Made by a program: the position numbers and the translations under genes. A stretch of 64,000 nt of DNA from an uncultured Oscillospiraceae bacterium (GTDB lineage: Bacteria; Bacillota; Clostridia; Oscillospirales; Ruminococcaceae): positions 40,418 to 104,417 of the forward strand of contig CAKSEY010000012.1 in assembly GCA_934448295.1 (NCBI GenBank), in the 5' to 3' direction. Shown here in pieces: positions 41,285-50,022 of this stretch; positions within the stretch are counted from its first letter, which is position 1; each line of letters starts with the position of its first letter. The notes beneath the pieces are model-generated. The model was not told the origin of the DNA and searched no databases. It saw nothing but the letters and a program-made list of their open reading frames with translations.

Positions 41285-41872
41285 ATGGGACTTGTTGAAT
41301 TACTTCTTCTGGCTGTGGGACTTTCTATGGACGCTTTCGCGGTGTCGGTCTGTAAGGGGCTCGCCATGGGCGAGGTGAAGCTGAAGCACGCGCTTATCTG
41401 CGGCGCATGGTTCGGGGGATTCCAGGCGCTGATGCCGATGATTGGCTACCTGCTCGGCGCGGCTTTCGAGAACATAATCGCGGCGGTGTCCTCCTGGATA
41501 GCGTTCGGACTTCTGGCGCTCATCGGCGGAAACATGATACGCGAGGCGCTCTCAGACGGGGAGGAAAACGCTTCCGCGCGCATGGACTTCAAGACCATGC
41601 TCCTGATGGCGATAGCGACCAGCATTGACGCGCTCGCCGTCGGAATAACGTTCGCGTGCGTTCCGGCGGAGCTTTTTGCGGGGAGCCAGCTCCTCAACAC
41701 GGTCTGCGCCGTGCTGATAATCGGCGCGACCACCTTTGCCATCTCCTGCGCGGGCGTTAAGTTCGGCGGAGTTTTCGGCGCGAAATTTGAATCCCGCGCG
41801 GAGATCGCCGGCGGCGTTATACTTATTCTTATCGGCGTGAAGATCCTGCTGGAGCACTTCGGGATACTCTGA
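41285..41872 (+). CDS. mntP: Manganese efflux pump MntP
   Basis: From the ATG at 41285 (behind AAGGACGG) the protein has 195 residues and six predicted helices. The two internally related halves carry the acidic motifs LSMDAFAVSV and ATSIDALAVGITF that define MntP (DUF204). It exports excess Mn2+. The riboswitch and terminator directly upstream support the assignment. Confidence 0.95.
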   Translation: MGLVELLLLAVGLSMDAFAVSVCKGLAMGEVKLKHALICGAWFGGFQALMPMIGYLLGAAFENIIAAVSSWIAFGLLALIGGNMIREALSDGEENASARMDFKTMLLMAIATSIDALAVGITFACVPAELFAGSQLLNTVCAVLIIGATTFAISCAGVKFGGVFGAKFESRAEIAGGVILILIGVKILLEHFGIL

Positions 41873-41951
41873 AAACGATCCGGCGGCGCGCTGTTCGCCT
41901 GGGATTTAAAGAGCTTTATATGGCGCTCCAGCCGCGCCCTCAAAAATCATA

Positions 41952-41985
41952 CAGCCGATTTCACAAAAGAAAGCGGCTGTTTTTT
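41952..41985 (+). terminator. Terminator of mntP
   Basis: CAGCCG (41952-41957) and CGGCTG (41974-41979) with a 16-base, partly pairing loop, followed by TTTTTTG. Confidence 0.75.
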
Positions 41986-42100
41986 GTTGAAGAATTGCAG
42001 CTCATTACCCCAAAATACTAAAAAAATCAGAATAAAAAACGTTACATTCCAGATTCAGAAGTGTTTAATATATAAAAAGCGCAAAAAAGGGGGCGGTCAG

Positions 42101-42655
42101 ATGGACGGCGCGGAGGCTTACGGCAGATTCCTTGCGGGGGACGACGGCGGGCTTGAAGAGGTCATAGGAATCTACAAGGACAGCCTTATAAATTTCCTGA
42201 CGCAGTATGTCAGAAGCTACGAGATCGCGGAGGAGCTGACCGAGGAGACCTTTATCACGCTGTATGTCAGGCGCCCGCAGTTCGCCGAAAGCGCAAAATT
42301 CCGCACCTGGCTCTACACCATCGCCCGGAACAAGGCGCTGAATTACCTGCGCAGCGCCGCATTCCGCAAAAGCGTGCCGATAATTGAAGCCGCGTGCGCC
42401 GCCTCCCTCGACTGCCCCGAACAGCGCCTGATGAAGCAGGAGCGCTACCGCACGCTGTACAGCGCCATTGGAAAGCTCCGGAAAAATCAGCGCGAGATGG
42501 TGTACCTCGTCTATTTTGAGGAAATGAGCGTTTCCCAGGCGGCGGCGGTGCTCCGCAAGACCCAGCGGCAGGGTATCGCGATACTCTACCGTGCAAGGCA
42601 GAATCTCAGGGATATTCTGGAAAGGGAGGGCTTCGACAATGAAAACTACTCGTGA
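42101..42655 (+). CDS. ECF RNA polymerase sigma factor
   Basis: From the ATG at 42101, behind GGGGGC, the protein has 184 residues. Region 2 is clear (LINFLTQYVRSYEIAEELTEETFITLY, with FRTWLYTIARNKALNYLR). Region 4 is a helix-turn-helix (MSVSQAAAVLRKTQRQGIAILYRARQNLR). Its end overlaps the next gene by 17 bases. It probably controls its own operon, but I could not identify the promoter motif. The ORF extension upstream of 42101 has no ribosome site and is not part of the gene. Confidence 0.92.
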   Translation: MDGAEAYGRFLAGDDGGLEEVIGIYKDSLINFLTQYVRSYEIAEELTEETFITLYVRRPQFAESAKFRTWLYTIARNKALNYLRSAAFRKSVPIIEAACAASLDCPEQRLMKQERYRTLYSAIGKLRKNQREMVYLVYFEEMSVSQAAAVLRKTQRQGIAILYRARQNLRDILEREGFDNENYS

Positions 42656-43205
42656 AATGGCGCAGGACGTTATAAAAATCGGCAGCCGCAAGCTCCGCAG
42701 GCGCAGGGCTCTGAAAACTTCGGCGGAAGCCGCTCTCGCCGCCGGAGCCGTCGCGGGAGCCTTTTTCCTTGGGATAAGCTTCCCGAAACAGGAACGCGGA
42801 GTCGACCTTGTGGAAATCGCGCCCGGCCTTTCGGCAAGCGTCATTTCGATACCCGGAGCCTCCGAGCTTTCCCTGCTCTCCGAGGACGGAAAGCGGTTCA
42901 GGACGGCGGCAAACAGCGCCGCTATCGCGTTCATGAGGAACGACGGCGCGGAGCTCTCAGAATACCTCGCCGACCCCGGCCATATCCCCGCGCTTGACGA
43001 TGGGAATACGGAAGCCTTCGACAACCTGAAATACTCGATAATCGCCGACCAGAACGATAATTACGGCACCCTGACCAGCGACATATACGGAGTGTTCGCG
43101 TTCGGATATACGATATATCCGGCAAGCGCGCCGCAATATTGGCTCAGAATGGGTCTAAAGCAGTATGACGGCGACTGGAAGGTAGTTTATATTTATCTGG
43201 AGTGA
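42639..43205 (+). CDS. Single-pass membrane protein, probable anti-sigma factor
   Basis: The 188-residue protein starts inside the sigma gene, behind AAAGGGAGGG. It has a short basic cytoplasmic part, one transmembrane helix (about 28-46, AEAALAAGAVAGAFFLGI) and an outer domain of about 140 residues. Position and topology suggest an anti-sigma factor, though the cytoplasmic part (~25 residues) is very short and lacks a zinc-binding HxxxCxxC motif. It could instead be a simple membrane-bound accessory protein. Confidence 0.6.
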   Translation: MKTTREMAQDVIKIGSRKLRRRRALKTSAEAALAAGAVAGAFFLGISFPKQERGVDLVEIAPGLSASVISIPGASELSLLSEDGKRFRTAANSAAIAFMRNDGAELSEYLADPGHIPALDDGNTEAFDNLKYSIIADQNDNYGTLTSDIYGVFAFGYTIYPASAPQYWLRMGLKQYDGDWKVVYIYLE

Positions 43206-43209
43206 TCAT

Positions 43210-44472
43210 ATGAATATCAGAAAAATCTGCGGCTCGTCCGCGCTGGCTTTGATTCTGCTGTTGGCGGGCTGTAACGGCGGCGAACCGTCAGCGGCGGTTT
43301 CCGGGGAGGAAAGCGCGGCTTCGGCAGAGGTTTCCCGGGAAGCCCCCGAAGCGGACGGAGAAGCGTTATTCCGGACGGAATACGCCGAAGCAAAGCGGCA
43401 GCAGGATATTTCCAGCCCGGTGGAATATCTCCCGGTGGCTAAGTCAAAGGACGTCCGTTACGGCAACCTGCCGCAGAATCTCACCAGCGATACCCTGCCG
43501 GGGCTTGTCTGCCCGGACATGGAAACCGGAGCGCTTTATTTCACGAATCTCTCCGCCGGGGAAACCCTCTGCAAGCTGGAAAACGGCGAAATAACCGAGC
43601 TTCTCCCGGTCACGGCAAAGTCAATAAACCTCTGGGACGGCGCGCTTTATTATATCTGCAACGCTGAAAGCCCCGTCGGTATCCCGAAATTCAGCGGCGA
43701 ATTCAGAATTCCGTACACCGGGGATATTTACCGCTACGACCTTGCGACCGGAGAAAACAAGCTGCTCATCGAAACGGACGCATACCGGCTGGTGGTATCT
43801 GAATACGGTCTGGACTGGTCTGCCGGAGTGAATTACTCCTGCGAAAAATACACCTTCGGCGCAAGCGAGCGCTATTACCACGCCGACCTTGACGGCGGAA
43901 ACATCACCGAAGATCCGCAATTCCCGATACTGGACGACTGGCTCGGACTGTACTACGGGGATTATCAGGCAGAAACCGTGGACGGCGCGATAGTCCTGCG
44001 CGATATGCGGAGCGGAGAAACGGCTCCGGTGCTGTCACGCGCCGAGACCCTTGATTATTCCGCGATAGTCGGGGATATCCTGTATTACTGCCCGAATTTC
44101 AAAAACTACCGCATGAACGAGCCGGGAAACATAGTTTCCAAAAACACGCTCTGCGGTATCGACCTTTCCACCGGGGAGAGCTTCACGGTCGGAAAAACCA
44201 GCTTTATGACCGATTACGCGATAATCGGCGATACCGCGTACGTCTGCGGCGGGCTGAATTTCAGCGTTTACCGTGACGGAAAGCAGCTCCCCGGCGGGCT
44301 GGAGCTTCACGGCTTCAACGACTCTATGCATGAGTTCATCGGGCTCTACACGGACGGAGAAACCCTGTACGCGGCGGACGACCGCAAGGGAATTTACATT
44401 GTTGAACCGAACGACACCCAGACCGGACTGAGATACTACGAAATCGGAGGAGAACCATGGGAAGCGAACTAA
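43210..44472 (+). CDS. Propeller-type lipoprotein (DUF5050-like)
   Basis: This 420-residue lipoprotein has lipobox LLLAGC, then a Ser/Glu-rich linker and a repeated beta pattern (GALYFTNL, GALYYICN, GDIYRYDLATGENKLL, GDILYYCPN, GDTAYVCGG) typical of DUF5050/YWTD-like propellers. It is probably a surface-exposed binding or sensing protein. It begins 4 bases after the previous stop and overlaps the next gene by 16 bases. Confidence 0.72.
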   Translation: MNIRKICGSSALALILLLAGCNGGEPSAAVSGEESAASAEVSREAPEADGEALFRTEYAEAKRQQDISSPVEYLPVAKSKDVRYGNLPQNLTSDTLPGLVCPDMETGALYFTNLSAGETLCKLENGEITELLPVTAKSINLWDGALYYICNAESPVGIPKFSGEFRIPYTGDIYRYDLATGENKLLIETDAYRLVVSEYGLDWSAGVNYSCEKYTFGASERYYHADLDGGNITEDPQFPILDDWLGLYYGDYQAETVDGAIVLRDMRSGETAPVLSRAETLDYSAIVGDILYYCPNFKNYRMNEPGNIVSKNTLCGIDLSTGESFTVGKTSFMTDYAIIGDTAYVCGGLNFSVYRDGKQLPGGLELHGFNDSMHEFIGLYTDGETLYAADDRKGIYIVEPNDTQTGLRYYEIGGEPWEAN

Positions 44473-46430
44473 CGAAAAGAACAGCCATTTTCCTGAGCGC
44501 GGCGTTACTGCTGACCGGCTGTTCCGGCGAAAATACAGTCGTTGAGGAGCTTCCGGCGGACTCCGCGTTTTATACCTATCCCGTGGAGAACGCGGCGGCG
44601 TTCGACGTTTCCCCGGATGGCACGGTCTACACGGCAGAGGGCGAAAACAGCGATATCCTGTGCGGATACACGCTTTCCGGCGAACGCTCCGAAATAGCGG
44701 AGCTTCCGGCGAGAACAGACAGCATAGCGTTCTCGGACGGCAGGATATACTACACCCAGACCGCCGACGACGGAACGGAAATATGCTATTTCGATATTTC
44801 AGCGGCGGATTCCGAAAGGCTTTGCGTTCTGCCCGGATTCTGGAATATAAAGAGCTTCGGCATAGCCGGAGATAATGCGTATATCCTCGGCTCGGACGAT
44901 TCCCGCAGCGGCGTGCAGGGCGAATATTCCGACCAGTTCGGGACATACGGCTACAACGGCGAAATGCTGTACCGGGTAAACCTTGCAAACGGAGAAGCCG
45001 CCGCAAGCCCCGTTGAATTTCCGCAGGCGTTCTGCGCCGATGAGAACGGCGCGACCGTCTACGCCGCAGACGCGGACGGCTACTATTTTACCGACTTCGA
45101 CGGCTCCCGCAGGCAGTACAACGACCTCGGGAATCTGTCCGCGCTGGAAAAGTGCGGCGGCAAGCTCATGTTCTTTTCCGACAGGAAGATATTCAAGCTG
45201 TGCTCCGGCTCCGAAAATCCAGAGGACGGGGTCGCGGAGGCTCTTGAAAACGTGTTGCTGCTCTCCGGCAACGACCTGCGTTACTGCGGCGGTTATGGGT
45301 TTATCCTAAACCGCTACGGTGAGTTCAACGGCTCCCGGCTGGAGCGTTTCCACGCCTCCGACTACATAAAGCAGAACAGCCGTATACGCTTTATTTCTGC
45401 GGAATATTCCTTTGACGAGCCGTTCGGGTGCGGCTATGTGATAGAGTCGAAAAAGCTCTCCGCCGAGGAATTCTCGCTGACCGTAATGTCCCAGGACAGG
45501 AATTACGATATCTGCATGATAAATTCCGCGCAGGACTATTCCGCGAACATAAAAAACAAGGGTTCGTTCTATCCGCTGAACGACGTCCCGGGGGTCGCGG
45601 AGTACCTTGAAAAGTGCTTCCCCTACGTCAGGGAAGCCGCGTACACCGAAAGCGGTGAAATATGGATGCTGCCTGTCGTGCTGGACGCCGGGGTCGTCTA
45701 TTACTACCCGGAAAACTGCTCTGCGGCGGGCGTGGAGCTGTCTGACGGAATGTCGTACAGCAGCTTCATCGGCCAGTGCAAAACCGCGTACAACAGCGAT
45801 TACAGGGACGGATTTTCGGTGCACTGCTACCAGCTCACACAGCAGCTTCTTTTTGACTACATGACGAAATACGACAGGTTCGACACTCCGGTTTTCAGGA
45901 GCTTTGCGGAGTTCGCCAGGGACAACATGAACATATCCGCTTTCCCGGAATATCTGCCTATTTCGAACGCCGCCGAGAACAACCTGAACTACGGCGCCGC
46001 AAACGGCAGGGAGTATTTCCTGTTCGGTTTCAGCCGGGAATCCAGATGGCAGAAGAACTACGCCGCTTCCGATTTTATGCGGGCGGTCTCGGCGCCGTCT
46101 GTGGAACCGGGCGGAAAAACTCCCGTCACCTGCGCGTTTATCACGGTGAATCCCGCATCGGACGAGCTTGATTCCGCGCTGGATTACATCGGCTCCCTGG
46201 CGGAATATCTGTCGGCGCAGGAGAATTCCCTCATGCTGGCGGATAAGTCAACATACGCAGACGGCTTTATGTCCGACCTCTACGGAATTTACGCAAACGG
46301 AGAGCTGTGCTTCAACGTTTCCTCCGAAATAGTGTTTGATGATTATATCAGATACTGCGCGGGAAATATCGCGCCTGACGAGCTTGTCAGCGAAGCCGAC
46401 CGCAAGCTCTCCGCCTATCTTAACGAGTGA
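44457..46430 (+). CDS. Lipoprotein fusing a propeller-like domain to an ABC solute-binding domain
   Basis: This 657-residue lipoprotein (lipobox LLLTGC) has two parts. Residues about 35-300 repeat short beta units (DVSPDGTVYTAEG, DGRIYYTQTADDG, GDNAYILGSDD) like a propeller. From about residue 315 it becomes a sugar-type extracellular solute-binding protein (YDICMINSAQDYSANIKNKG, then the FYPLNDVPGVAEYL hinge region and IWMLPVV). Two permease genes follow directly. This is not the usual layout of a binding protein. The substrate is unknown. Confidence 0.75.
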   Translation: MGSELTKRTAIFLSAALLLTGCSGENTVVEELPADSAFYTYPVENAAAFDVSPDGTVYTAEGENSDILCGYTLSGERSEIAELPARTDSIAFSDGRIYYTQTADDGTEICYFDISAADSERLCVLPGFWNIKSFGIAGDNAYILGSDDSRSGVQGEYSDQFGTYGYNGEMLYRVNLANGEAAASPVEFPQAFCADENGATVYAADADGYYFTDFDGSRRQYNDLGNLSALEKCGGKLMFFSDRKIFKLCSGSENPEDGVAEALENVLLLSGNDLRYCGGYGFILNRYGEFNGSRLERFHASDYIKQNSRIRFISAEYSFDEPFGCGYVIESKKLSAEEFSLTVMSQDRNYDICMINSAQDYSANIKNKGSFYPLNDVPGVAEYLEKCFPYVREAAYTESGEIWMLPVVLDAGVVYYYPENCSAAGVELSDGMSYSSFIGQCKTAYNSDYRDGFSVHCYQLTQQLLFDYMTKYDRFDTPVFRSFAEFARDNMNISAFPEYLPISNAAENNLNYGAANGREYFLFGFSRESRWQKNYAASDFMRAVSAPSVEPGGKTPVTCAFITVNPASDELDSALDYIGSLAEYLSAQENSLMLADKSTYADGFMSDLYGIYANGELCFNVSSEIVFDDYIRYCAGNIAPDELVSEADRKLSAYLNE

Positions 46431-46435
46431 CGAAT

Positions 46436-47233
46436 ATGAAAAAACTGCTCCAAAAATGGAACGCGAAATGCCTGCTGTGTATGCTCCCGAGCCTTGCCGG
46501 GACGGCGGTGTTCTTTGTCGCGCCTTACCTGCGGGTGCTGTATTATTCGCTTATCGACAACCAGTTCCGGCGCAATTTCGTGTGGTTCGAAAACTACGCG
46601 AAAACTCTCGCGAACGAGTATTTCCTGCTTGCGCTGAGGAACTCCATGCTGATAATAGTTATCTGCGTCCCGGCGCTGGTACTGCTGGCGCTGGCGATCT
46701 CGCTGGGGCTTTCGTTCGGAATACGCGCCGTACGGAAAACGCGGTTCGCATTTATTCTGCCGATGGTAATTCCAACGGCTTCCGCGGCGCTCATCTGGCA
46801 GAGCGTATTCACTGATACGTCTACTCCCCTGCCGGTGTACCTCCTGTTCATCTGGAAGAACATCGGGATATGCATAGTGCTGCTGACCGCCGCTTTCACC
46901 TCCATTGACGGCAGTATATTCGAAGCCGCCCGGCTGGACGGCGCGGGGAAATTCACGCTCCACACGAAAATCACTATCCCCATGATAATGCCGACTATCT
47001 TCTTCACGGTGCTGCTTTCCATCGTCAACAGCTTCAAGATATTCAAGGAAAGCTACCTGTTTTTCGGCACGAACTATCCCCCGGATCACAGCTACACCCT
47101 GCAATACTACATGAACAACAATTTCCTCAAGCTGGATTACCAGAGCCTTGCCTCGGCAGCGGTGCTGACGTCAGTTCTGGTGTTCCTTATCGTCATGGGC
47201 GGGCTTGCGGTGCAGAGGAGGTATCGTCAGTGA
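46436..47233 (+). CDS. Sugar-type ABC permease, first subunit
   Basis: The 265-residue protein has six predicted helices and the EAA loop EAARLDGAGKFTLHTKITIP, matching the MalF/UgpA-type carbohydrate permeases. The ATG at 46436 is chosen. A GTG at 46427 overlaps the previous stop as GTGA and is an alternative coupled start. The pair of permeases has no ATPase gene alongside. Confidence 0.88.
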   Translation: MKKLLQKWNAKCLLCMLPSLAGTAVFFVAPYLRVLYYSLIDNQFRRNFVWFENYAKTLANEYFLLALRNSMLIIVICVPALVLLALAISLGLSFGIRAVRKTRFAFILPMVIPTASAALIWQSVFTDTSTPLPVYLLFIWKNIGICIVLLTAAFTSIDGSIFEAARLDGAGKFTLHTKITIPMIMPTIFFTVLLSIVNSFKIFKESYLFFGTNYPPDHSYTLQYYMNNNFLKLDYQSLASAAVLTSVLVFLIVMGGLAVQRRYRQ

Positions 47234-47991
47234 AACGCCTGAATGCTGCGCTTTTTACGGCGCTGGCGGCGGTATTCCTGCTGCCTGTCGCGGCGACCGT
47301 TGCGCTGTCGTTTTCCGTGGACGGAGCGGCTTCGCTCCAGGGCTGGGGCGACCTGATTTTCGACTGCTTCGTGTTCTACCCGCAGTTCTGGAACAGCGTG
47401 ATCTACGCCGCAGTCATCACGCTCGTTCAGCTCGTGGTGATGATCCCCTGCGCCTTCGGATTTTCGCAGGCGAAATTCCGGGGAAAGGGCGCGCTGTTCG
47501 TGTTCTATATCATTCTCATGATGACGCCGTTACAGGTGACTATCCTGCCGAACTACATCGGTCTGCGGGACATGGGACTGATAAACACGCCGTTTGCGAT
47601 AATCATGCCGGCGATATTCAGCCCGTTCGGCGTGGTGGTGATGAACCAGTACATGAAGAACATCGACAGCTCCGTAATTGAAGCCGCCCGGCTGGAAACC
47701 AATTCGGCGGTGAGGATAATGCTGGTTTCAGTGGTGCCGCAGCTCCGGGTGTGCATATTCGCGGTGGCGCTGTTCGTGTTCGCGGACTGCTGGAATATGC
47801 TGGAGCAGCCCATGCTGTTCCTGAAAGACAGCTCGCTCCAGACAGTTCCGGTGTTCATCTCAAATGCGGCGGAATACACGGGCAGCGTGATGTTCCCGGC
47901 GGCGGTGATATTCATGGTTCCGGTGCTGCTGATCTACCTGTTTTTCAGCGAAAACCTTGAAAAAGGTCTGACCTTTGGTGATCTTTCATGA
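47230..47991 (+). CDS. Sugar-type ABC permease, second subunit
   Basis: This 253-residue MalG/UgpE-type permease has six helices. Its EAA loop is EAARLETNSAVRIMLVSVVP, with the usual Gly changed to Asn. The GTG start overlaps the previous stop (GTGA), so translation is coupled. An unusual loop could matter for docking to an ATPase encoded elsewhere. Confidence 0.88.
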   Translation: MKRLNAALFTALAAVFLLPVAATVALSFSVDGAASLQGWGDLIFDCFVFYPQFWNSVIYAAVITLVQLVVMIPCAFGFSQAKFRGKGALFVFYIILMMTPLQVTILPNYIGLRDMGLINTPFAIIMPAIFSPFGVVVMNQYMKNIDSSVIEAARLETNSAVRIMLVSVVPQLRVCIFAVALFVFADCWNMLEQPMLFLKDSSLQTVPVFISNAAEYTGSVMFPAAVIFMVPVLLIYLFFSENLEKGLTFGDLS

Positions 47992-48416
47992 AAACGAAAA
48001 TCCTTATAATTATTACCGCCTTGTTCTTTGCAATTATGCTGGCGCTGACGTTCACGGCAAGGAGCGTTCACGAAGCCGGGCTTCCGCACGTTAAGGCGGG
48101 CAGGCTGGCAGAATTTCAGTTCCCGTTTGAATTCACGGACGAAAACGGCAATGTCATGACCGGATCACGGCAGGCTCCGGTGGTGACAAGGGAGCAGCTC
48201 GAGCGGGGAGTGTACGTCCTCTACACCGCCGAGAAAAACGGCGAGACGCGCGACTTCGCACAGCGCGCGGAAATCGTCTGCGGTGCGGAATGCGGCGGCT
48301 ATATCGAGGTGCTGAGCGGCGTGACCTCTTACGATAAAATCGTTGTGGAGTCCGACCGGGATATTGCGGGCGAAAGCGCTGCGGAAGTGAAACTGGTCTC
48401 GACCGTTCGCGGCTGA
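47988..48416 (+). CDS. Small membrane-anchored protein resembling the end of an efflux adaptor
   Basis: The 142-residue protein has one N-terminal membrane anchor. Its C-terminal ~70 residues (GVYVLYTAEKNGETRDF, then GGYIEVLSGVTSYDKIVVES) follow the pattern of the membrane-proximal domain of HlyD/RND-type adaptor proteins. The hairpin and lipoyl domains of such adaptors are absent. It overlaps the preceding stop by ATGA. Its job in this operon is unclear. Confidence 0.5.
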   Translation: MKTKILIIITALFFAIMLALTFTARSVHEAGLPHVKAGRLAEFQFPFEFTDENGNVMTGSRQAPVVTREQLERGVYVLYTAEKNGETRDFAQRAEIVCGAECGGYIEVLSGVTSYDKIVVESDRDIAGESAAEVKLVSTVRG

Positions 48417-48500
48417 CTATCCACGCTTTTCCGCAGGAAGTACGCTCAGTGACTTTTTCGACGGTCTGACGCCCCGGACAGCCAGGGGGTTATCTTATGC

Positions 48501-48530
48501 AAAAAGGGAGGTCAAGCGCCTCCCCTTTTT
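48501..48530. terminator. Bidirectional terminator between converging transcripts
   Basis: AAAAAGGGAGG and CCTCCCCTTTTTT flank a short loop and give a stem with T-runs on both strands, serving both the operon to the left and the SGNH gene to the right. Confidence 0.85.
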
Positions 48531-49858
48531 TATTCGTTTGTATCTTCCACTGCGATCGCTTCCTCGCTGAACTGCTCTGCGGGCTGCGCAGGCTCCGATA
48601 CGGGTATCTGCTCCGTGGTCGGCTCAACCTCTACTGGGATCTCTGTCGGCTCCGGCGCTGTGACGGCTGCGGTGGTTTTTTCCGGCTCTGCGGTGGTTGA
48701 TTCCGGTTTTTGGGTTTCGGGTTTCGATGTGGTTTCAGGCTCCGCCGTGGTTTTCTCTGGCTTTGTGGACTTGGCGGTGGTCTTTGCCGGCTTGGTGGTT
48801 TTGGCGGTAGTCTTTGCGGGCGCGGTCGTTTTCTCCGTCTTGGCAGGCTTCGTGGTTTCGGCGGGAGCTTCCTCCGGCTTTTCCTCAGCGGAGGTCGCGG
48901 CGGAAGTATTGATCACCGGCACAGTCGGCTGAAAATCCTCCGCGTCAAAGGTGCCTGTCGGCTGAGTGTCCTCCCACAGACCCGCTTCCATAAGGGCGCG
49001 GTGCATTTCCCACAGACCTATGTAGTAGCTGTACGGCCCCAGGTGCACTCCATCGCCGGAATGAAGGCACTCCCGCAGCTTGTTCTGGTCGTTCTTTAAG
49101 TAGCGCCCGAAATCAAGGAAGTGCACTCTCTCCGGGAACTCCTCCGCAATGAAGCTTTTCAGCGTCTCGTTGAAGCTGTCTATAACGCTGTTCGCGCAGA
49201 ATTTACTGCACACCGGGGTTATCGCAGCAACGAACACATCGGCTCTCGTGCCGTCAAGGGTCGCCTGTATTATCCTGCGGTAGTCCTCGCAGAACCTGTT
49301 CTCGTCCACCATATTGACGTCGTTCATGCCCATGGAAAGGAAAACATACCTCGGATTCGCCGCCTTCATTACCTGGTCGTAGGTCTGCTCATCCCTTCCC
49401 CGGAAACGGAACGTATAGTCAAAAAAGCTGCGCGCGCCAAGGTTTCCCTTTGCCGCGACCCTTTCCCGGGGCACAATGCCGTACTCCGCGAAGCCGCTGC
49501 AAATGCTGTCCCCGACTATCAGTGAGTAATCAAGGAAGCTCAGCTCCTCGTCGCTCAGCTCAAACTGCTGGTGCACCTCGTCGTAGAACACATCGAAATC
49601 GCTGTCCGCGTCCGGCGTGGTCGTGACCTCCGCCGTTGGAGCCACAGGCGCCTGCGGAACTGACGAATCATTGACCGCCTCCTCCGGAAACTCCTGTGCG
49701 GATTCTGCCGCAGAAGCCGTTGACACATTGGGATTCGTCACAAGCTGCTCGATAAGGTCGGAGGCGTTGCTGACTTCCTCCGGTCTAATGTCCGTTGAAG
49801 CACAGCCGCTCAGCAGAACGCAGGCAGCCAGCGCCGCGCTTGCTATTGTTTTCTTCAT
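48530..49858 (-). CDS. SGNH-hydrolase-like lipoprotein with Thr/Lys/Pro-rich tail
   Basis: The ATG at 49858 starts a lipoprotein signal (lipobox LLSGC). The 442-residue product has an SGNH/GDSL esterase fold from about 105 to 300, with block I IVGDSICSGF, block III SMGMNDVN and block V DGVHL. The Gly block (KGNLGA) is present too. The last ~130 residues are low-complexity TKPAKT and TTAKTT repeats rich in Thr, Lys, Pro and Glu, suited to spanning the wall. Substrate is unknown; acetyl esters of wall polymers are a reasonable guess. Confidence 0.82.
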   Translation of the reverse strand: MKKTIASAALAACVLLSGCASTDIRPEEVSNASDLIEQLVTNPNVSTASAAESAQEFPEEAVNDSSVPQAPVAPTAEVTTTPDADSDFDVFYDEVHQQFELSDEELSFLDYSLIVGDSICSGFAEYGIVPRERVAAKGNLGARSFFDYTFRFRGRDEQTYDQVMKAANPRYVFLSMGMNDVNMVDENRFCEDYRRIIQATLDGTRADVFVAAITPVCSKFCANSVIDSFNETLKSFIAEEFPERVHFLDFGRYLKNDQNKLRECLHSGDGVHLGPYSYYIGLWEMHRALMEAGLWEDTQPTGTFDAEDFQPTVPVINTSAATSAEEKPEEAPAETTKPAKTEKTTAPAKTTAKTTKPAKTTAKSTKPEKTTAEPETTSKPETQKPESTTAEPEKTTAAVTAPEPTEIPVEVEPTTEQIPVSEPAQPAEQFSEEAIAVEDTNE

Positions 49859-49962
49859 ATATATCAAATCCTTCGGATAGAAATAGTTCATGTTAATGCC
49901 GCATGCGCCGCGCTCTCCGACATTCGTCAGATACCGGCAAATCACGTCAAAATATGCGGCTG

Positions 49963-50004
49963 AAAATACAAACAGACGTCCGCCAAGAAATACACGGACG
50001 TCTG
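49963..50004 (-). terminator. Terminator of the SCP2-domain gene
   Basis: On the minus strand CAGACGTCCG and CGGACGTCTG pair perfectly over 10 bp (49973-49982 with 49995-50004), followed by TTTGTATTTTC, about 20 bases after the stop. Confidence 0.75.
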
Positions 50005-50022
50005 ATGATCCTGCTTTGTGTC

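Noticed and set aside
41984..42100. N-terminal extension of the ECF sigma factor by 39 codons
   Set aside because: The extension is Lys/Asn-rich, has no ribosome site and lies in the leader; ATG 42101 has GGGGGC upstream.
48640..48850. CRISPR-like or satellite repeat array
   Set aside because: The repetition is explained by the Thr/Lys/Pro-rich tail of the SGNH lipoprotein; units are in frame and have no spacers.
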